Shown: positions 17,806 through 26,706 of the stretch, piece after piece | How the letters are laid out: each line of letters opens with the position of its first letter | Position numbering within the stretch: the stretch's first letter is position 1 | Assembly (NCBI RefSeq): GCF_900113955.1 | Contig: NZ_FORH01000004.1 | Span: 248,001 to 312,000, forward strand | Direction: 5' to 3' | Length of the DNA: 64,000 nt | Source: Celeribacter neptunius | GTDB taxonomy: Bacteria > Pseudomonadota > Alphaproteobacteria > Rhodobacterales > Rhodobacteraceae | Notes under the pieces: generated by a model | Told to the model about the DNA's origin: nothing | Database searches by the model: none | What the model saw: the letters and a program-made list of their open reading frames with translations, nothing else | Program-made: the position numbers and the translations under genes

Positions 17806-19666
17806 TTGCGACTTCGATGTTGTCGTCGTTGGGGGCGGCCATGCGGGATGTGACGCCGCTGCGGCCGCCGTACGGGCCGGGGCGCGAACGGCGCTTGTCA
17901 CGCTGAAACGTGACGGCATTGGTGTGATGTCCTGTAACCCGGCCATCGGTGGGCTCGGGAAAGGCCACCTGGTGCGAGAGATTGATGCGCTTGATGGCGT
18001 GATGGGACGCATCGCGGATAAGGCGGGGATTCAATTCCGCCTGCTCAATCGCCGCAAAGGGCCGGCGGTGCAGGGACCGCGTGCCCAGGCGGATCGTAAA
18101 ATCTACCGGACCGAGATGCTGGCCGAGCTCGAGGCAACCGAAGGACTGAGCATCATCGAGGCGGAGGTCTCTGATCTGTTGCTCTCTGGTGAACAGGTTT
18201 ATGGTGTCATTCTTGGCGATGGTTCCGAGATCAAATCCGGTGCGGTGGTCCTGACCACTGGGACTTTCCTGAACGGGCTCATCCATATCGGCGATGAAAA
18301 GCGCCCAGGCGGACGGATGGGCGATAAGCCCTCTGTTGCTTTGGCGGAGCGCCTGTACGGCTTTGATCTTCCGATCGGGCGTTTGAAAACCGGCACGCCG
18401 CCGCGTTTGAACGGTAAGACGATCAATTGGGATATTCTCGATGAGCAGCCGGGTGATGACGATCCGGTGGTCTTTTCCTTCCTGAATAGCAAGCCGTTTG
18501 CACGTCAGGTTTCCTGTGGCATTACCCATACCAACGAGAAAACCCACGACATCATTCGCGAAAACCTGTCCCGATCCGCCATGTATGGTGGTCATATCGA
18601 AGGCGTCGGGCCGCGCTATTGTCCGTCGATCGAAGACAAGATTGTCCGCTTCTCCGATAAGACCTCGCATCAGATTTTTCTCGAGCCGGAAGGGGTGGAT
18701 GACGACACCGTCTATCCGAATGGTATTTCCACATCTCTGCCCGTTGAAGTTCAGGAGGCCTATGTCCGTTCTATTCAGGGCTTGGAGGGGGTTGAAATCC
18801 TGCAACCAGGCTATGCGATCGAATATGATTATGTCGATCCGCGTGCGCTTCGCCTGACCTTGGAACTGCGCGATGTGCCTGGGCTTTTCCTGGCGGGGCA
18901 GATCAATGGGACAACGGGTTACGAGGAGGCGGCGGCACAAGGTCTTGTGGCTGGAATGAATGCTGCCCGCAAATCTTTGGGTCAGGAGGGGATGAGTTTC
19001 ACTCGCTCCGACAGCTATATCGGGGTGATGATCGACGATCTCACCACCCGGGGGGTGAGCGAACCTTATCGCATGTTCACATCGCGGGCTGAGTTCCGTC
19101 TATCTTTGCGCGCCGACAATGCGGATCAACGTCTGACACCTCTCGGGACAGAACTTCATCTCGTTGGCGAGAAACGGAAACGGGCTTTCTCCGAGAAAAT
19201 GGAAACTTTGAGCAGGGGCAGGGCGCAGCTTGAACGTGAAAGCTATACGCCAAAAGAACTGAGTGCGGCGGGAGTCGCGGTGAGTTCTGATGGCGCGCGT
19301 CGCACGGCCTATGAGATCCTCGCTTTCCCGGATGTGAGTTTCGAGAATGTCCTGCGCCTGAACCCGGATCTCTCAGAGATTCCTGGAAATATCCAGGAAC
19401 AGCTCTCTCGCGATGCGCTCTACGCCAATTACATTGAGCGTCAGAAACGCGACGTTGAAGCGATGAAACGCGATGAGCAGCAGGTGATCCCGGATGATTT
19501 TGACTATTCGGCATTGAATGGGCTCTCGAATGAATTGCGCAGCAAGTTGACGTTGGCACGACCGCAGACGGTATCTCAGGCCAGCCGGGTTGAGGGAATG
19601 ACGCCCGCGGCCACAACCCTGATTTTGGCGCGTCTGCGTCAGGTTCAGAAACAAAAGGCGTCCTGA
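17798..19666 (+). CDS. mnmG: tRNA uridine-5-carboxymethylaminomethyl(34) synthesis enzyme MnmG
   Basis: FAD- and NADH-dependent partner of MnmE (old name GidA). I start it at the GTG at 17798, which is eight bases after AGGAG; the other in-frame GTG at 17789 touches the ribosome site and is less likely, adding three residues. From 17798 the protein has 622 aa. The FAD dinucleotide motif [10 protein letters not shown] starts at residue 12, then [10 protein letters not shown] near residue 45 and the [13 protein letters not shown] segment. The FAD-binding C-terminal part includes [16 protein letters not shown]. The start codon lies inside parS site 1, so ParB binding could affect its transcription or be tuned by it (inference). 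The stop shares one base with the rsmG start. Confidence 0.95.
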   Translation: MKHCDFDVVVVGGGHAGCDAAAAAVRAGARTALVTLKRDGIGVMSCNPAIGGLGKGHLVREIDALDGVMGRIADKAGIQFRLLNRRKGPAVQGPRAQADRKIYRTEMLAELEATEGLSIIEAEVSDLLLSGEQVYGVILGDGSEIKSGAVVLTTGTFLNGLIHIGDEKRPGGRMGDKPSVALAERLYGFDLPIGRLKTGTPPRLNGKTINWDILDEQPGDDDPVVFSFLNSKPFARQVSCGITHTNEKTHDIIRENLSRSAMYGGHIEGVGPRYCPSIEDKIVRFSDKTSHQIFLEPEGVDDDTVYPNGISTSLPVEVQEAYVRSIQGLEGVEILQPGYAIEYDYVDPRALRLTLELRDVPGLFLAGQINGTTGYEEAAAQGLVAGMNAARKSLGQEGMSFTRSDSYIGVMIDDLTTRGVSEPYRMFTSRAEFRLSLRADNADQRLTPLGTELHLVGEKRKRAFSEKMETLSRGRAQLERESYTPKELSAAGVAVSSDGARRTAYEILAFPDVSFENVLRLNPDLSEIPGNIQEQLSRDALYANYIERQKRDVEAMKRDEQQVIPDDFDYSALNGLSNELRSKLTLARPQTVSQASRVEGMTPAATTLILARLRQVQKQKAS

Positions 19667-20283
19667 TGCGATCGGAAGAATTTGGCGGTCTTAATGTTTC
19701 ACGTGAAACATTGGAACGGTTGGAAACCTATCATGAGCTTCTGAAAAAATGGAACCCGGTGATCAACCTCGTCGCGAAATCCACCATAGACAGTGCTTGG
19801 GAGAGGCATTTCCTCGATTCGGCGCAGGTGTTTTCCCTCGCGCCACAAGGGGTTCGAAAATGGTGCGATCTCGGCAGCGGTGGCGGTTTTCCCGGACTTG
19901 TCTGCGCAACGCTGGCGGCAGAGTTTTCACCCGAGACTGAATTCACCCTGGTCGAATCGGATCAACGCAAGGCGACCTTCCTGAGAACTGTTGCCCGCGA
20001 GCTCGGTTTGAAGGTGACTGTTCTTTCCAAGCGGATAGAGCAGGTGGAGCCGCTCGGGGCCGATCTGATTTCCGCGCGGGCGCTGGCGGCGCTGCCGAAG
20101 CTGTTGGAATTCACCGAACGTCACCTCGAACCGGGGGGATATGCGCTGTTTCAAAAAGGGGAATCTTTTCGCAAAGAGCTCTCCGAATCCCTTGAAAGCT
20201 GGCGCTTCAGCCATGAAGAATACCCGAGTATCACGGACGCATCGTCCGTCATCCTGCGCCTTGGAGATATAGAACGTGTCTGA
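19666..20283 (+). CDS. rsmG: 16S rRNA (guanine(527)-N7)-methyltransferase RsmG
   Basis: Methylates G527 of 16S rRNA using S-adenosylmethionine (old name GidB). 205 aa. The binding motif DLGSGGGFPGLV is near residues 67-78, ESDQRKATFLR follows about 32 residues later and SARALAALPKL further on. A perfect parS lies in codons 10-15, encoding NVSRET; this segment is common at this point in RsmG proteins, so coding and segregation use the same bases. Overlaps mnmG by one base and parA by eight. Confidence 0.96.
   Translation: MRSEEFGGLNVSRETLERLETYHELLKKWNPVINLVAKSTIDSAWERHFLDSAQVFSLAPQGVRKWCDLGSGGGFPGLVCATLAAEFSPETEFTLVESDQRKATFLRTVARELGLKVTVLSKRIEQVEPLGADLISARALAALPKLLEFTERHLEPGGYALFQKGESFRKELSESLESWRFSHEEYPSITDASSVILRLGDIERV
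19695..19710. other. parS site 2 (ParB binding)
   Basis: TGTTTCACGTGAAACA inside rsmG, perfect, and extended by two more paired bases on each side (19693-19712), which makes it a 20-bp palindrome. It lies 1.9 kb from site 1 and 1.4 kb before parB. Confidence 0.93.
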
Positions 20284-21076
20284 CCCTTCACGCCCGAATG
20301 GCCCGAAAATCATCGCGGTTGCAAACCAAAAGGGGGGCGTTGGCAAGACCACAACGGCCATAAACCTGGCTGCTGCCCTTGTGAAAGAGGGGCTTCGTGT
20401 GCTGGTAGTCGATCTCGACCCACAGGGGAATGCGTCGACAGGGCTAGGTATTGATCCCGAGGCGCGTGGCTACACAACATACGATCTGATTCTCGGAGAT
20501 ATCGATCTCCATGAGGTGATTCAAACCACGGAATTCGAGGGGCTTTGGATTTCGCCCGCAACGGTCGATCTCAGCTCTGCGGATATCGAAATGGTCGCAA
20601 ATGAAAAGCGCAGCTTCCTTTTGCATGATTCTCTGCGTCAACATGCGATCGATGATTTCAAATTCGACTTTATCCTGATCGACTGCCCGCCTTCGTTGAG
20701 CCTTTTGACGGTGAACGCGATGGTCGCGGCGGAATCGGTGCTTGTGCCACTTCAAAGCGAGTTTTTTGCTCTCGAAGGCCTGTCACAACTGATGTTGACG
20801 GTGCGCGAGGTGCGCCAGACAGCGAATTCGAACCTGAGGATCGAAGGCATCGTGTTGACGATGTACGATCAGCGCAACAACCTCTCGCGACAGGTCGAGC
20901 AGGATGCGCGGGAAAATCTCGGAGATCTGGTATTCAATACCGTGATCCCGCGGAATGTCCGAATCAGTGAGGCGCCGTCTTTTGCCTTGCCGGTTCTGGA
21001 TTATGATCCGCATTCTAAGGGCGCTTTGGCCTATCAGGCGCTGGCCAAGGAAGTCATCGCGAAAAAAGGACGATAA
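20276..21076 (+). CDS. parA: Chromosome partitioning ATPase ParA
   Basis: Walker-type ATPase that moves ParB-parS complexes. 266 aa from a GTG start that overlaps the last codons of rsmG. The deviant Walker A KGGVGKTT is at residues 19-26, DLDPQGNAST follows near residue 46, and the IDCPPSLSLLT Walker B near residue 140. It lacks the N-terminal helix-turn-helix of plasmid ParA, as expected for a chromosomal type Ib-like/Soj protein. parB begins two bases after the stop. Confidence 0.96.
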   Translation: MSDPSRPNGPKIIAVANQKGGVGKTTTAINLAAALVKEGLRVLVVDLDPQGNASTGLGIDPEARGYTTYDLILGDIDLHEVIQTTEFEGLWISPATVDLSSADIEMVANEKRSFLLHDSLRQHAIDDFKFDFILIDCPPSLSLLTVNAMVAAESVLVPLQSEFFALEGLSQLMLTVREVRQTANSNLRIEGIVLTMYDQRNNLSRQVEQDARENLGDLVFNTVIPRNVRISEAPSFALPVLDYDPHSKGALAYQALAKEVIAKKGR

Positions 21077-21078
21077 AA

Positions 21079-21987
21079 ATGGCGACACCGAGCAAACCGA
21101 AGAACAGGGGCCTGGGGAGAGGTCTGTCCGCCTTGATGGCGGATGTGACGCAGGAGACGGAAGAAGTGGGGAGCTCTGCGGAGCCGCGTCGACCGGATAT
21201 GATGGTTCCGATTGAAAAGATTGCGCCGAATCCGGATCAGCCGCGTCGGACCTTTGAGCCGGATGCGCTTGAGGAATTGGCAGAGTCGATCAAGGAAAAG
21301 GGCGTTATCCAGCCCCTGATCGTGCGGGAAAATCCGCGCGCCGAAGGTGAATATGAGATTGTCGCCGGTGAGCGCCGTTGGCGCGCATCGCAAATGGCGC
21401 GTTTGCACGAGTTGCCGGTTTTGATCCGTGACTATACGGATACCGAAGTGCTCGAAGTCGCCATCATCGAGAATATCCAGCGCTCCGATCTGAACGCGAT
21501 CGAGGAGGCGGCCGGTTACAAACAGCTGATGGAGCGTTTCGGTCACACCCAGGAAAAGCTATCCGAAGCCCTGGGCAAGAGCCGGAGCCACATCGCCAAT
21601 CTTATGCGGCTTTTGAACCTGCCCGAGGATGTGCGCGCCCTTGTCATTGATGGTGCACTGTCTGCCGGCCATGCACGCGCGCTGATCACCGCAGAGGAAC
21701 CGTCAGCGCTGGCGAAAAAGATCGTTCAGGGTGGTCTGTCTGTGCGCGATGCAGAGAAGCTGGTGAAGCTGGAAAAGACCCCGATCAAGCCAAAACCCGC
21801 GAAAATGAGCACATCTGTCGAGAAAGATGCCGATACGCGGGCGCTCGAAGGCGATCTCTCGGCGAGCATCGGCATGAAAGTCAGTATTGCGCATAAGGAA
21901 GGCTCTGAGAAAGGCGCTCTGACGATCTCTTATGAGAGCTTGGATGAGCTCGATGCGCTCTGTGGTTTGTTGTCCCGGGGCGTTTAA
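21079..21987 (+). CDS. parB: Chromosome partitioning protein ParB
   Basis: CTPase clamp that loads at parS and spreads. 302 aa. The ParB/Srx domain includes NPDQPRRTFE near residue 50, GVIQPLIVRE and GERRWRAS near residue 98, which contains the arginines that contact CTP; the helix-turn-helix is around SRSHIANLMRLLNLP. The C-terminal 60 residues form the dimer domain. Near-perfect genomic setting, with two parS sites within 3.3 kb upstream. Its stop overlaps that of hemW by two or three bases on the other strand. Confidence 0.97.
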   Translation: MATPSKPKNRGLGRGLSALMADVTQETEEVGSSAEPRRPDMMVPIEKIAPNPDQPRRTFEPDALEELAESIKEKGVIQPLIVRENPRAEGEYEIVAGERRWRASQMARLHELPVLIRDYTDTEVLEVAIIENIQRSDLNAIEEAAGYKQLMERFGHTQEKLSEALGKSRSHIANLMRLLNLPEDVRALVIDGALSAGHARALITAEEPSALAKKIVQGGLSVRDAEKLVKLEKTPIKPKPAKMSTSVEKDADTRALEGDLSASIGMKVSIAHKEGSEKGALTISYESLDELDALCGLLSRGV

Positions 21988-23144
21988 CCCTCGGGGATCA
22001 GCTCACGAATGATGGAATTCAGAAGCGGGCGGCCTTTCGCAGTGACCGAAAGCCGTCCGTTTTCGGTTTTGACGAAACCATCTTCTTCTAAATATTTGTT
22101 TTCAATACTGAACTTTCGGCCTAGGATCGTCGAAATGCGCTCAAGATCGATGCCTTCGCTGATCCGCAGCCCCATCATCAGATATTCGGTCGCCTGATCG
22201 TAACTGGACAGGGCGATGGGGCCGTTTTCACCGGTGCCGTGTTTCGCGACGGATTGCAGCCATTGCACCGGGGAGAGCGGTGTGTCGATCGCATATTTCT
22301 GTCCGCCGAGGGTCAGTCGCGCATGGGCGCCTGGGCCGATCCCGGCGTAATCGCCGTAGCGCCAATAAATCAGGTTGTGGCGGCTCTCGAGGCCGGGTTT
22401 GGCGTGATTGGAGACTTCATAGGCGGGCATTCCGGCCTTTTCGCATTCTTCCTGAGTGACAAAATACATGTCCGCAGCGCTGTCGTCGGAGGGCAGATCC
22501 CGTAGAAGCCCCCGACTGTAGCGATCTCCGAAAGCGGTGCCTTCTTCAATGGTGAGCTGATAGAGCGAGAGGTGATCGATGGTCATGGACAGGGCTTCGC
22601 GCAATTCGGTGCGCCATGCTTCGATTGTTTGACCCTGTCTTGCATAGATCAGATCGAAACTTACCCGGTCAAATGTGTTGCGCGCGATGTCGAAGGCCTT
22701 GCGGGCCTCGGTAACCGAGTGCAAACGCCCGAGTCGTTTCAGATCTTCGTCATGGAGAGACTGAATCCCCATGGAGATACGGTTCACGCCAGCTTCGCGG
22801 TAGCCCTGAAACCGCCCGGCCTCGACCGAGGTCGGATTGGCTTCGAGCGTGATTTCGATATCGTTAGCGAGGGTCCAACAGTCTCGAACCTTGCCCAAAA
22901 TGGCATTTACAAGCTCAGGATCCATCAAGGACGGCGTGCCGCCGCCAAAAAACACAGTGTTGAGAAGCCGGCCTTGGGTCTGTTGCGCGACCCGTTCGAT
23001 TTCGGAGAGATAAGCGCGCTCCCATGCCGCCTGATCGATGGTCGCGGCGACATGAGAGTTGAAATCGCAATAGGGGCATTTTGAGAGGCAAAACGGCCAA
23101 TGAATGTAGAGGCCGAAGCCGCCATTTTGCCAGTCTTCAGCCAT
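21984..23144 (-). CDS. hemW: Heme chaperone HemW (radical SAM, HemN-like)
   Basis: Radical-SAM protein that binds heme and is thought to insert it into respiratory enzymes; it is often misannotated as coproporphyrinogen oxidase. 386 aa. The 4Fe-4S motif is C19-x3-C23-x2-C26 followed by DF, the HemW pattern; the extra cysteine typical of true HemN is absent. GGGTPS follows near residue 67. The C-terminal HemN_C domain extends to the end. Last of the rph-rdgB-ridA-hemW operon, with its ATG sharing one base with the ridA stop. Confidence 0.94.
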   Translation of the reverse strand: MAEDWQNGGFGLYIHWPFCLSKCPYCDFNSHVAATIDQAAWERAYLSEIERVAQQTQGRLLNTVFFGGGTPSLMDPELVNAILGKVRDCWTLANDIEITLEANPTSVEAGRFQGYREAGVNRISMGIQSLHDEDLKRLGRLHSVTEARKAFDIARNTFDRVSFDLIYARQGQTIEAWRTELREALSMTIDHLSLYQLTIEEGTAFGDRYSRGLLRDLPSDDSAADMYFVTQEECEKAGMPAYEVSNHAKPGLESRHNLIYWRYGDYAGIGPGAHARLTLGGQKYAIDTPLSPVQWLQSVAKHGTGENGPIALSSYDQATEYLMMGLRISEGIDLERISTILGRKFSIENKYLEEDGFVKTENGRLSVTAKGRPLLNSIIRELIPEG

Positions 23145-23527
23145 CAGCCTTTGAACGCCGTGATTTCGATTTCGATTTTCATCTCCGGTTTGATGAGATC
23201 GGCGACCACCATGGTGGCGGCGGGGCGGATCTCTGCGAGGAACTGACCCAAGGCCGGAACGACCTCGTCGACCAGAGCCGCGTCGGTGATCGTGTATTGC
23301 ACGCGCACCGCATCCTTGAGCGAGAAGCCTTCGCCCTCGAGGACACCGGAAATGGTTTTGAAGCAGTTCCGGGCCTGATCGGCGATGCTCTCGGGCATGG
23401 TCATGGTGGTATAATCATAGCCGGTGGTGCCGGAGACGAAACACCAATCGCCCTGAACGACGGCACGGGAATATCCCATCACCTTTTCAAAATCAGAGCC
23501 GGAAGAGATCAGTTTGCGGGTACTCAT
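23144..23527 (-). CDS. RidA family enamine/imine deaminase-like protein
   Basis: Small protein of the YjgF/YER057c/UK114 family; members with a conserved arginine hydrolyse reactive enamines such as 2-aminoacrylate made by PLP enzymes. 127 aa. The C-terminal segment [21 protein letters not shown] contains the arginine expected at the active site and the family signature; it is shown here in shortened form by its first and last residues only in meaning. ilvA at 35901 is an enzyme that makes such intermediates, but lies elsewhere. Overlaps rdgB upstream by four bases and hemW by one. Confidence 0.9.
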   Translation of the reverse strand: MSTRKLISSGSDFEKVMGYSRAVVQGDWCFVSGTTGYDYTTMTMPESIADQARNCFKTISGVLEGEGFSLKDAVRVQYTITDAALVDEVVPALGQFLAEIRPAATMVVADLIKPEMKIEIEITAFKG

Positions 23528-24144
23528 TTTGCGAGATCCTTGAAGGGTCCGGAGACCAGTTTACGAAATGCATCCGCGCGGTGGCTCATCGCCTGTTTGC
23601 GCGCGTGGTCCATCTCTCCGAAGGTTTCGGATTCGCCTTCGGGGAGGAACATCGGGTCATAGCCAAAGCCATGCGGGCCGCGGGCGGGCCAGACAATCCG
23701 GCCTTCAACGATACCCTCGAAGATCTCGTCATGGCCATCGGGCCAGGCAAGGCAGAGCGTGCAGCAAAAACGTGCGGTGCGCGGTTCTGCTGCGTTCACC
23801 TCTTCGAGACGGTCCCAGACCTTTTGCATGGCCATGGGGAAATCGCGTCCATCGGGGGTTTCGGCCCAGTCGGCGGAATAGACACCCGGCGCGCCATCAA
23901 GTCCGTCCACCGACAGGCCGCTGTCGTCGGAGAGGGCAGGGAGGCCACTTTCCTTGGCAGCGAAATGCGCCTTGATCCGTGCGTTTCCGGCAAAAGTATC
24001 TTCGGTCTCTTCCGGTTCTTCGAAACCAAGATCGCCGGCCGAGATCACCTCGATGCCGAACGGGGCGAGAAGCTCCGCGATCTCGCGCAGCTTGCCCTTG
24101 TTATGTGACGCAAGAACCAGCTTTTTTTCAGCAAAGGCGCGCAT
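23524..24144 (-). CDS. rdgB: XTP/dITP pyrophosphatase (non-canonical purine NTP)
   Basis: Removes dITP, ITP and XTP from the nucleotide pool. The ATG at 24144 overlaps the rph stop as TGATG and gives 206 aa; an in-frame GTG one codon earlier is possible. [12 protein letters not shown] near residue 10 binds the triphosphate, LSDDSGL near residue 69 has the catalytic aspartate, and [11 protein letters not shown] and the final [10 protein letters not shown] are family marks. Part of the tightly overlapping rph operon, a common arrangement in alphaproteobacteria. Confidence 0.95.
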   Translation of the reverse strand: MRAFAEKKLVLASHNKGKLREIAELLAPFGIEVISAGDLGFEEPEETEDTFAGNARIKAHFAAKESGLPALSDDSGLSVDGLDGAPGVYSADWAETPDGRDFPMAMQKVWDRLEEVNAAEPRTARFCCTLCLAWPDGHDEIFEGIVEGRIVWPARGPHGFGYDPMFLPEGESETFGEMDHARKQAMSHRADAFRKLVSGPFKDLAK

Positions 24145-24857
24145 CACGCCACCGCCGCATTCTGAGACGCGACCAATTCGGCGACGCCTTTTTCAGCGAG
24201 ATCGAGAAGCTCGTTCATCTGGGGGCGGGAATAGGTGGCACCTTCGGCGCTCATCTGGGTTTCGATCATTTGACCATTGGCGAGCATGATGAAATTGCCA
24301 TCGACGCCGGCCTCGGAATCTTCCGGATAATCGAGATCCAGGACCGGTTGTCCGGCGTAGATGCCACAGGACACGGCTGCGACATTGGAAATCAGCGGGT
24401 CAGAGATCAGCGCACCGGATTTGAGCAGTTTGTTGACCGCGAGGCGCAGAGCAACCCAACCACCGGTGATCGAAGCACAGCGGGTGCCGCCATCGGCCTG
24501 AATCACGTCGCAATCCACGGTGATCTGACGTTCTCCCAGAGCGACACGATCGACGCCGGCGCGCAAAGAGCGTCCGATGAGACGCTGAATTTCAACGGTG
24601 CGGCCGCCTTGCTTGCCTTGGGTGGCTTCGCGGCGCATCCGGGACGAGGTCGAACGCGGCAACATACCGTATTCGGCGGTGACCCAGCCCTGACCGGAAT
24701 TGCGCATAAACGGCGGCACACGTTCCTCGATTGTCGCGGTGCAGAGCACATGGGTGTCGCCACAGCGGATCAGACACGAGCCCTCGGCGTGTTTTGTCAC
24801 ACCGGTCTCGATTGAAATCGGCCGCATTTCGTCTAAATTTCTTCCCGAGGGGCGCAT
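24144..24857 (-). CDS. rph: Ribonuclease PH
   Basis: Phosphate-dependent 3'-5' exoribonuclease that trims tRNA 3' ends. I start at 24857 (MRPSGRN), which has AAGGA seven bases upstream and gives 237 aa, the family size; a longer frame to 24932 is not conserved. Motifs: [45 protein letters not shown] and [16 protein letters not shown] in order. First gene of the operon and divergent from hrcA, again a typical pairing in this class. Confidence 0.95.
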   Translation of the reverse strand: MRPSGRNLDEMRPISIETGVTKHAEGSCLIRCGDTHVLCTATIEERVPPFMRNSGQGWVTAEYGMLPRSTSSRMRREATQGKQGGRTVEIQRLIGRSLRAGVDRVALGERQITVDCDVIQADGGTRCASITGGWVALRLAVNKLLKSGALISDPLISNVAAVSCGIYAGQPVLDLDYPEDSEAGVDGNFIMLANGQMIETQMSAEGATYSRPQMNELLDLAEKGVAELVASQNAAVA

Positions 24858-24921
24858 GATAAATCCTTCCGCATGAGTTGCGGCAGACATAACGAAGAGC
24901 GGCGCAAAGGCGCAAGCCTCA

Positions 24922-24950
24922 TTGACCCTCATGCCCGATGCCTTTTAATT
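24922..24950 (+). promoter_or_regulatory. Candidate promoter of hrcA-grpE
   Basis: TTGACC (24922-24927), 17-base spacer, TTAATT (24945-24950), 40 bases before hrcA. The -10 is weak. No CIRCE inverted repeat was seen between rph and hrcA. Confidence 0.35.
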
Positions 24951-24990
24951 GCACAGGGTCTTGAATTGGGCCTCATAAGACGCAGGTAAC

Positions 24991-26055
24991 ATGTCCGAAC
25001 GAGCAAATCTCATCGCCGAAATGAACGACCGGTCCCGGGAAGTCTTCCGCCGTGTGGTTGAAGGCTATCTGGATAGTGGCGGCCCTGTCGGTTCGCGGAC
25101 GCTCACACGGACGATGAGCGAAAAGGTTTCCGCTGCGACTGTGCGCAATGTGATGCAGGATCTCGAGTATCTCGGGTTGCTGGACAGTCCGCATGTCTCC
25201 GCCGGGCGGGTGCCGACGCAGTTGGGTCTGCGTTTGTTCGTTGATGGCCTACTCGAGGTCGGTACCGTGACCGACGATGTGCGCGAGAAGATGGAATATA
25301 CGGTTCGCAACGAGCATAGCGACGTGGGCGGGATGCTTGATCGCGTCGGGTCTGCGCTTTCCGGTCTGACCCAAGGGGCGAGCCTCGTTTTGGCCCCGAA
25401 ACACGAAGCCCCTGTGAAACATGTGGAATTCGTCAATCTCGCGCCTGATCGTGCTCTGGTCGTGCTGGTCTTTGCCGATGGTCAGGTGGAAAACCGCATT
25501 TTCACCCCACCGGTGGGGCAGACGCCTTCGTCGCTGCGGGAGGCGACAAATTTCCTGAATTCTCTGGTCGAGGGGAAGACACTTGGTGAATTGCGCTCCA
25601 CGGTAGAACGCGAGATCAAGCTGCGGCGTCAGGAGCTCGACACGCTCGCGGCGGATCTGATCGAAAACGGGTCTGCCTTTTGGGAAGGCGAGGGATCGAA
25701 TTACGAGCGCCTGATCGTGCGTGGCCGGTCCAATCTCTTGGGAGAAAGCGCCGAAGCCGAAGAATTGGACCGGATCCGGAGCCTGTTCGATGACCTGGAA
25801 AAGAAACGCGACATCGCCGAATTCCTCGAATTGACCGAGGATGGCGAGGGCGTACGCATTTTCATCGGCTCAGAAAACAAACTTTTCTCGCTTTCGGGTT
25901 CCTCTTTGGTGGTTTCTCCATATATGAACGCTGAACGAAAAATAATCGGTGCCGTGGGTGTCATCGGACCGACTCGTCTGAACTATGGGCGGATCGTTCC
26001 GATTGTCGACTACACGGCCCAGCTTGTCGGGCGCATTCTGTCCGGCAAGGCGTGA
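24991..26055 (+). CDS. hrcA: Heat-inducible transcription repressor HrcA
   Basis: Repressor that binds CIRCE elements, usually upstream of groESL, and needs GroEL for activity. 354 aa. The N-terminal winged helix shows REVFRRVVEGYLDSGGPVGS in shortened outline, then SAATVRNVMQDLEYLG and SAGRVPTQLG near residue 70; the C-terminal inactive GAF-like domain ends in GPTRLNYGRIVPIVDY. Ten bases separate it from grpE. No CIRCE is visible in its own promoter, so autoregulation is not supported here. Confidence 0.95.
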   Translation: MSERANLIAEMNDRSREVFRRVVEGYLDSGGPVGSRTLTRTMSEKVSAATVRNVMQDLEYLGLLDSPHVSAGRVPTQLGLRLFVDGLLEVGTVTDDVREKMEYTVRNEHSDVGGMLDRVGSALSGLTQGASLVLAPKHEAPVKHVEFVNLAPDRALVVLVFADGQVENRIFTPPVGQTPSSLREATNFLNSLVEGKTLGELRSTVEREIKLRRQELDTLAADLIENGSAFWEGEGSNYERLIVRGRSNLLGESAEAEELDRIRSLFDDLEKKRDIAEFLELTEDGEGVRIFIGSENKLFSLSGSSLVVSPYMNAERKIIGAVGVIGPTRLNYGRIVPIVDYTAQLVGRILSGKA

Positions 26056-26065
26056 AAGGTGAAAC

Positions 26066-26644
26066 ATGACGGATTCTAGGAAAGACATGTCGCAAGAGTT
26101 CGAAAAAAAGATCGAAGAAGAGATGATCGACATCACCTCTGAAGAAGCGCTCGAAGACCCGGAGGACAGCAATGTCTCTGCCGAGCTGGATCAGCTTCGC
26201 GCAGAGCGTGATGAATTCCGGGATCGCTTCATGCGGGCCGTGGCCGATGCGGAGAATTCCCGCAAGCGCGCGGATCGTGATCGTCGCGAAGCCGAGAATT
26301 ACGGCGGCTCGAAGCTGGCGCGCGACATGCTGCCGGTATTCGACAATATGAGACGTGCGATCGAGGCGATTGCCGAGGATCAGCGCGAGGCCCAGGCCGC
26401 CCTGATCGAAGGGATCGAGTTGACGATGCGCGAACTTTTGAGCGTGTTCAACAAACATGGGATTGTGATCATTTCCCCCGAGATGGGCGAGAAATTCGAT
26501 CCGCAGATCCACGAAGCCATGTTCGAAGCTCCGGTGCCCGGCACCAAGGCCGGAGACATCATTCAGGTGATGAATGTCGGCTTCATGATCCACGACCGGT
26601 TGTTGCGCCCGGCGCAGGTGGGTGTTTCCTCCACGCCGGCGTAA
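26066..26644 (+). CDS. grpE: Nucleotide exchange factor GrpE
   Basis: Dimeric exchange factor of the DnaK chaperone. 192 aa. An acidic, disordered N-terminus is followed by a long coiled-coil helix (about residues 35-90, DQLRAERDEFRDRFMRA then RKRADRDRREAE) and the beta domain with HEAMFEAPVPGTKAGDI and the final DRLLRPAQVGVS motif. A second Met at codon 8 is possible, but AAAGGTG fits the first. A terminator lies 30-60 bases downstream. dnaK and dnaJ are not in the window. Confidence 0.95.
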   Translation: MTDSRKDMSQEFEKKIEEEMIDITSEEALEDPEDSNVSAELDQLRAERDEFRDRFMRAVADAENSRKRADRDRREAENYGGSKLARDMLPVFDNMRRAIEAIAEDQREAQAALIEGIELTMRELLSVFNKHGIVIISPEMGEKFDPQIHEAMFEAPVPGTKAGDIIQVMNVGFMIHDRLLRPAQVGVSSTPA

Positions 26645-26674
26645 TCCTGCTCTGATTTCTTCGTAAAATCTGTT

Positions 26675-26705
26675 AGAAAGCCCTCGTGATTTGCGGGGGC
26701 TTTTT
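26675..26705 (+). terminator. Rho-independent terminator after grpE
   Basis: Stem AAAGCCC (26677-26683) and GGGCTTT (26697-26703) with a 13-base loop and a run of five T at 26701-26705. It ends directly before the GTG start of the next gene, so part of its G-rich arm may serve as that gene's ribosome site. Confidence 0.75.
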
Positions 26706-26706
26706 C

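Noticed and set aside
24858-24990. Search for a CIRCE element before hrcA
   Set aside because: No TTAGCACTC-N9-GAGTGCTAA or near match; HrcA targets are likely elsewhere (groESL).
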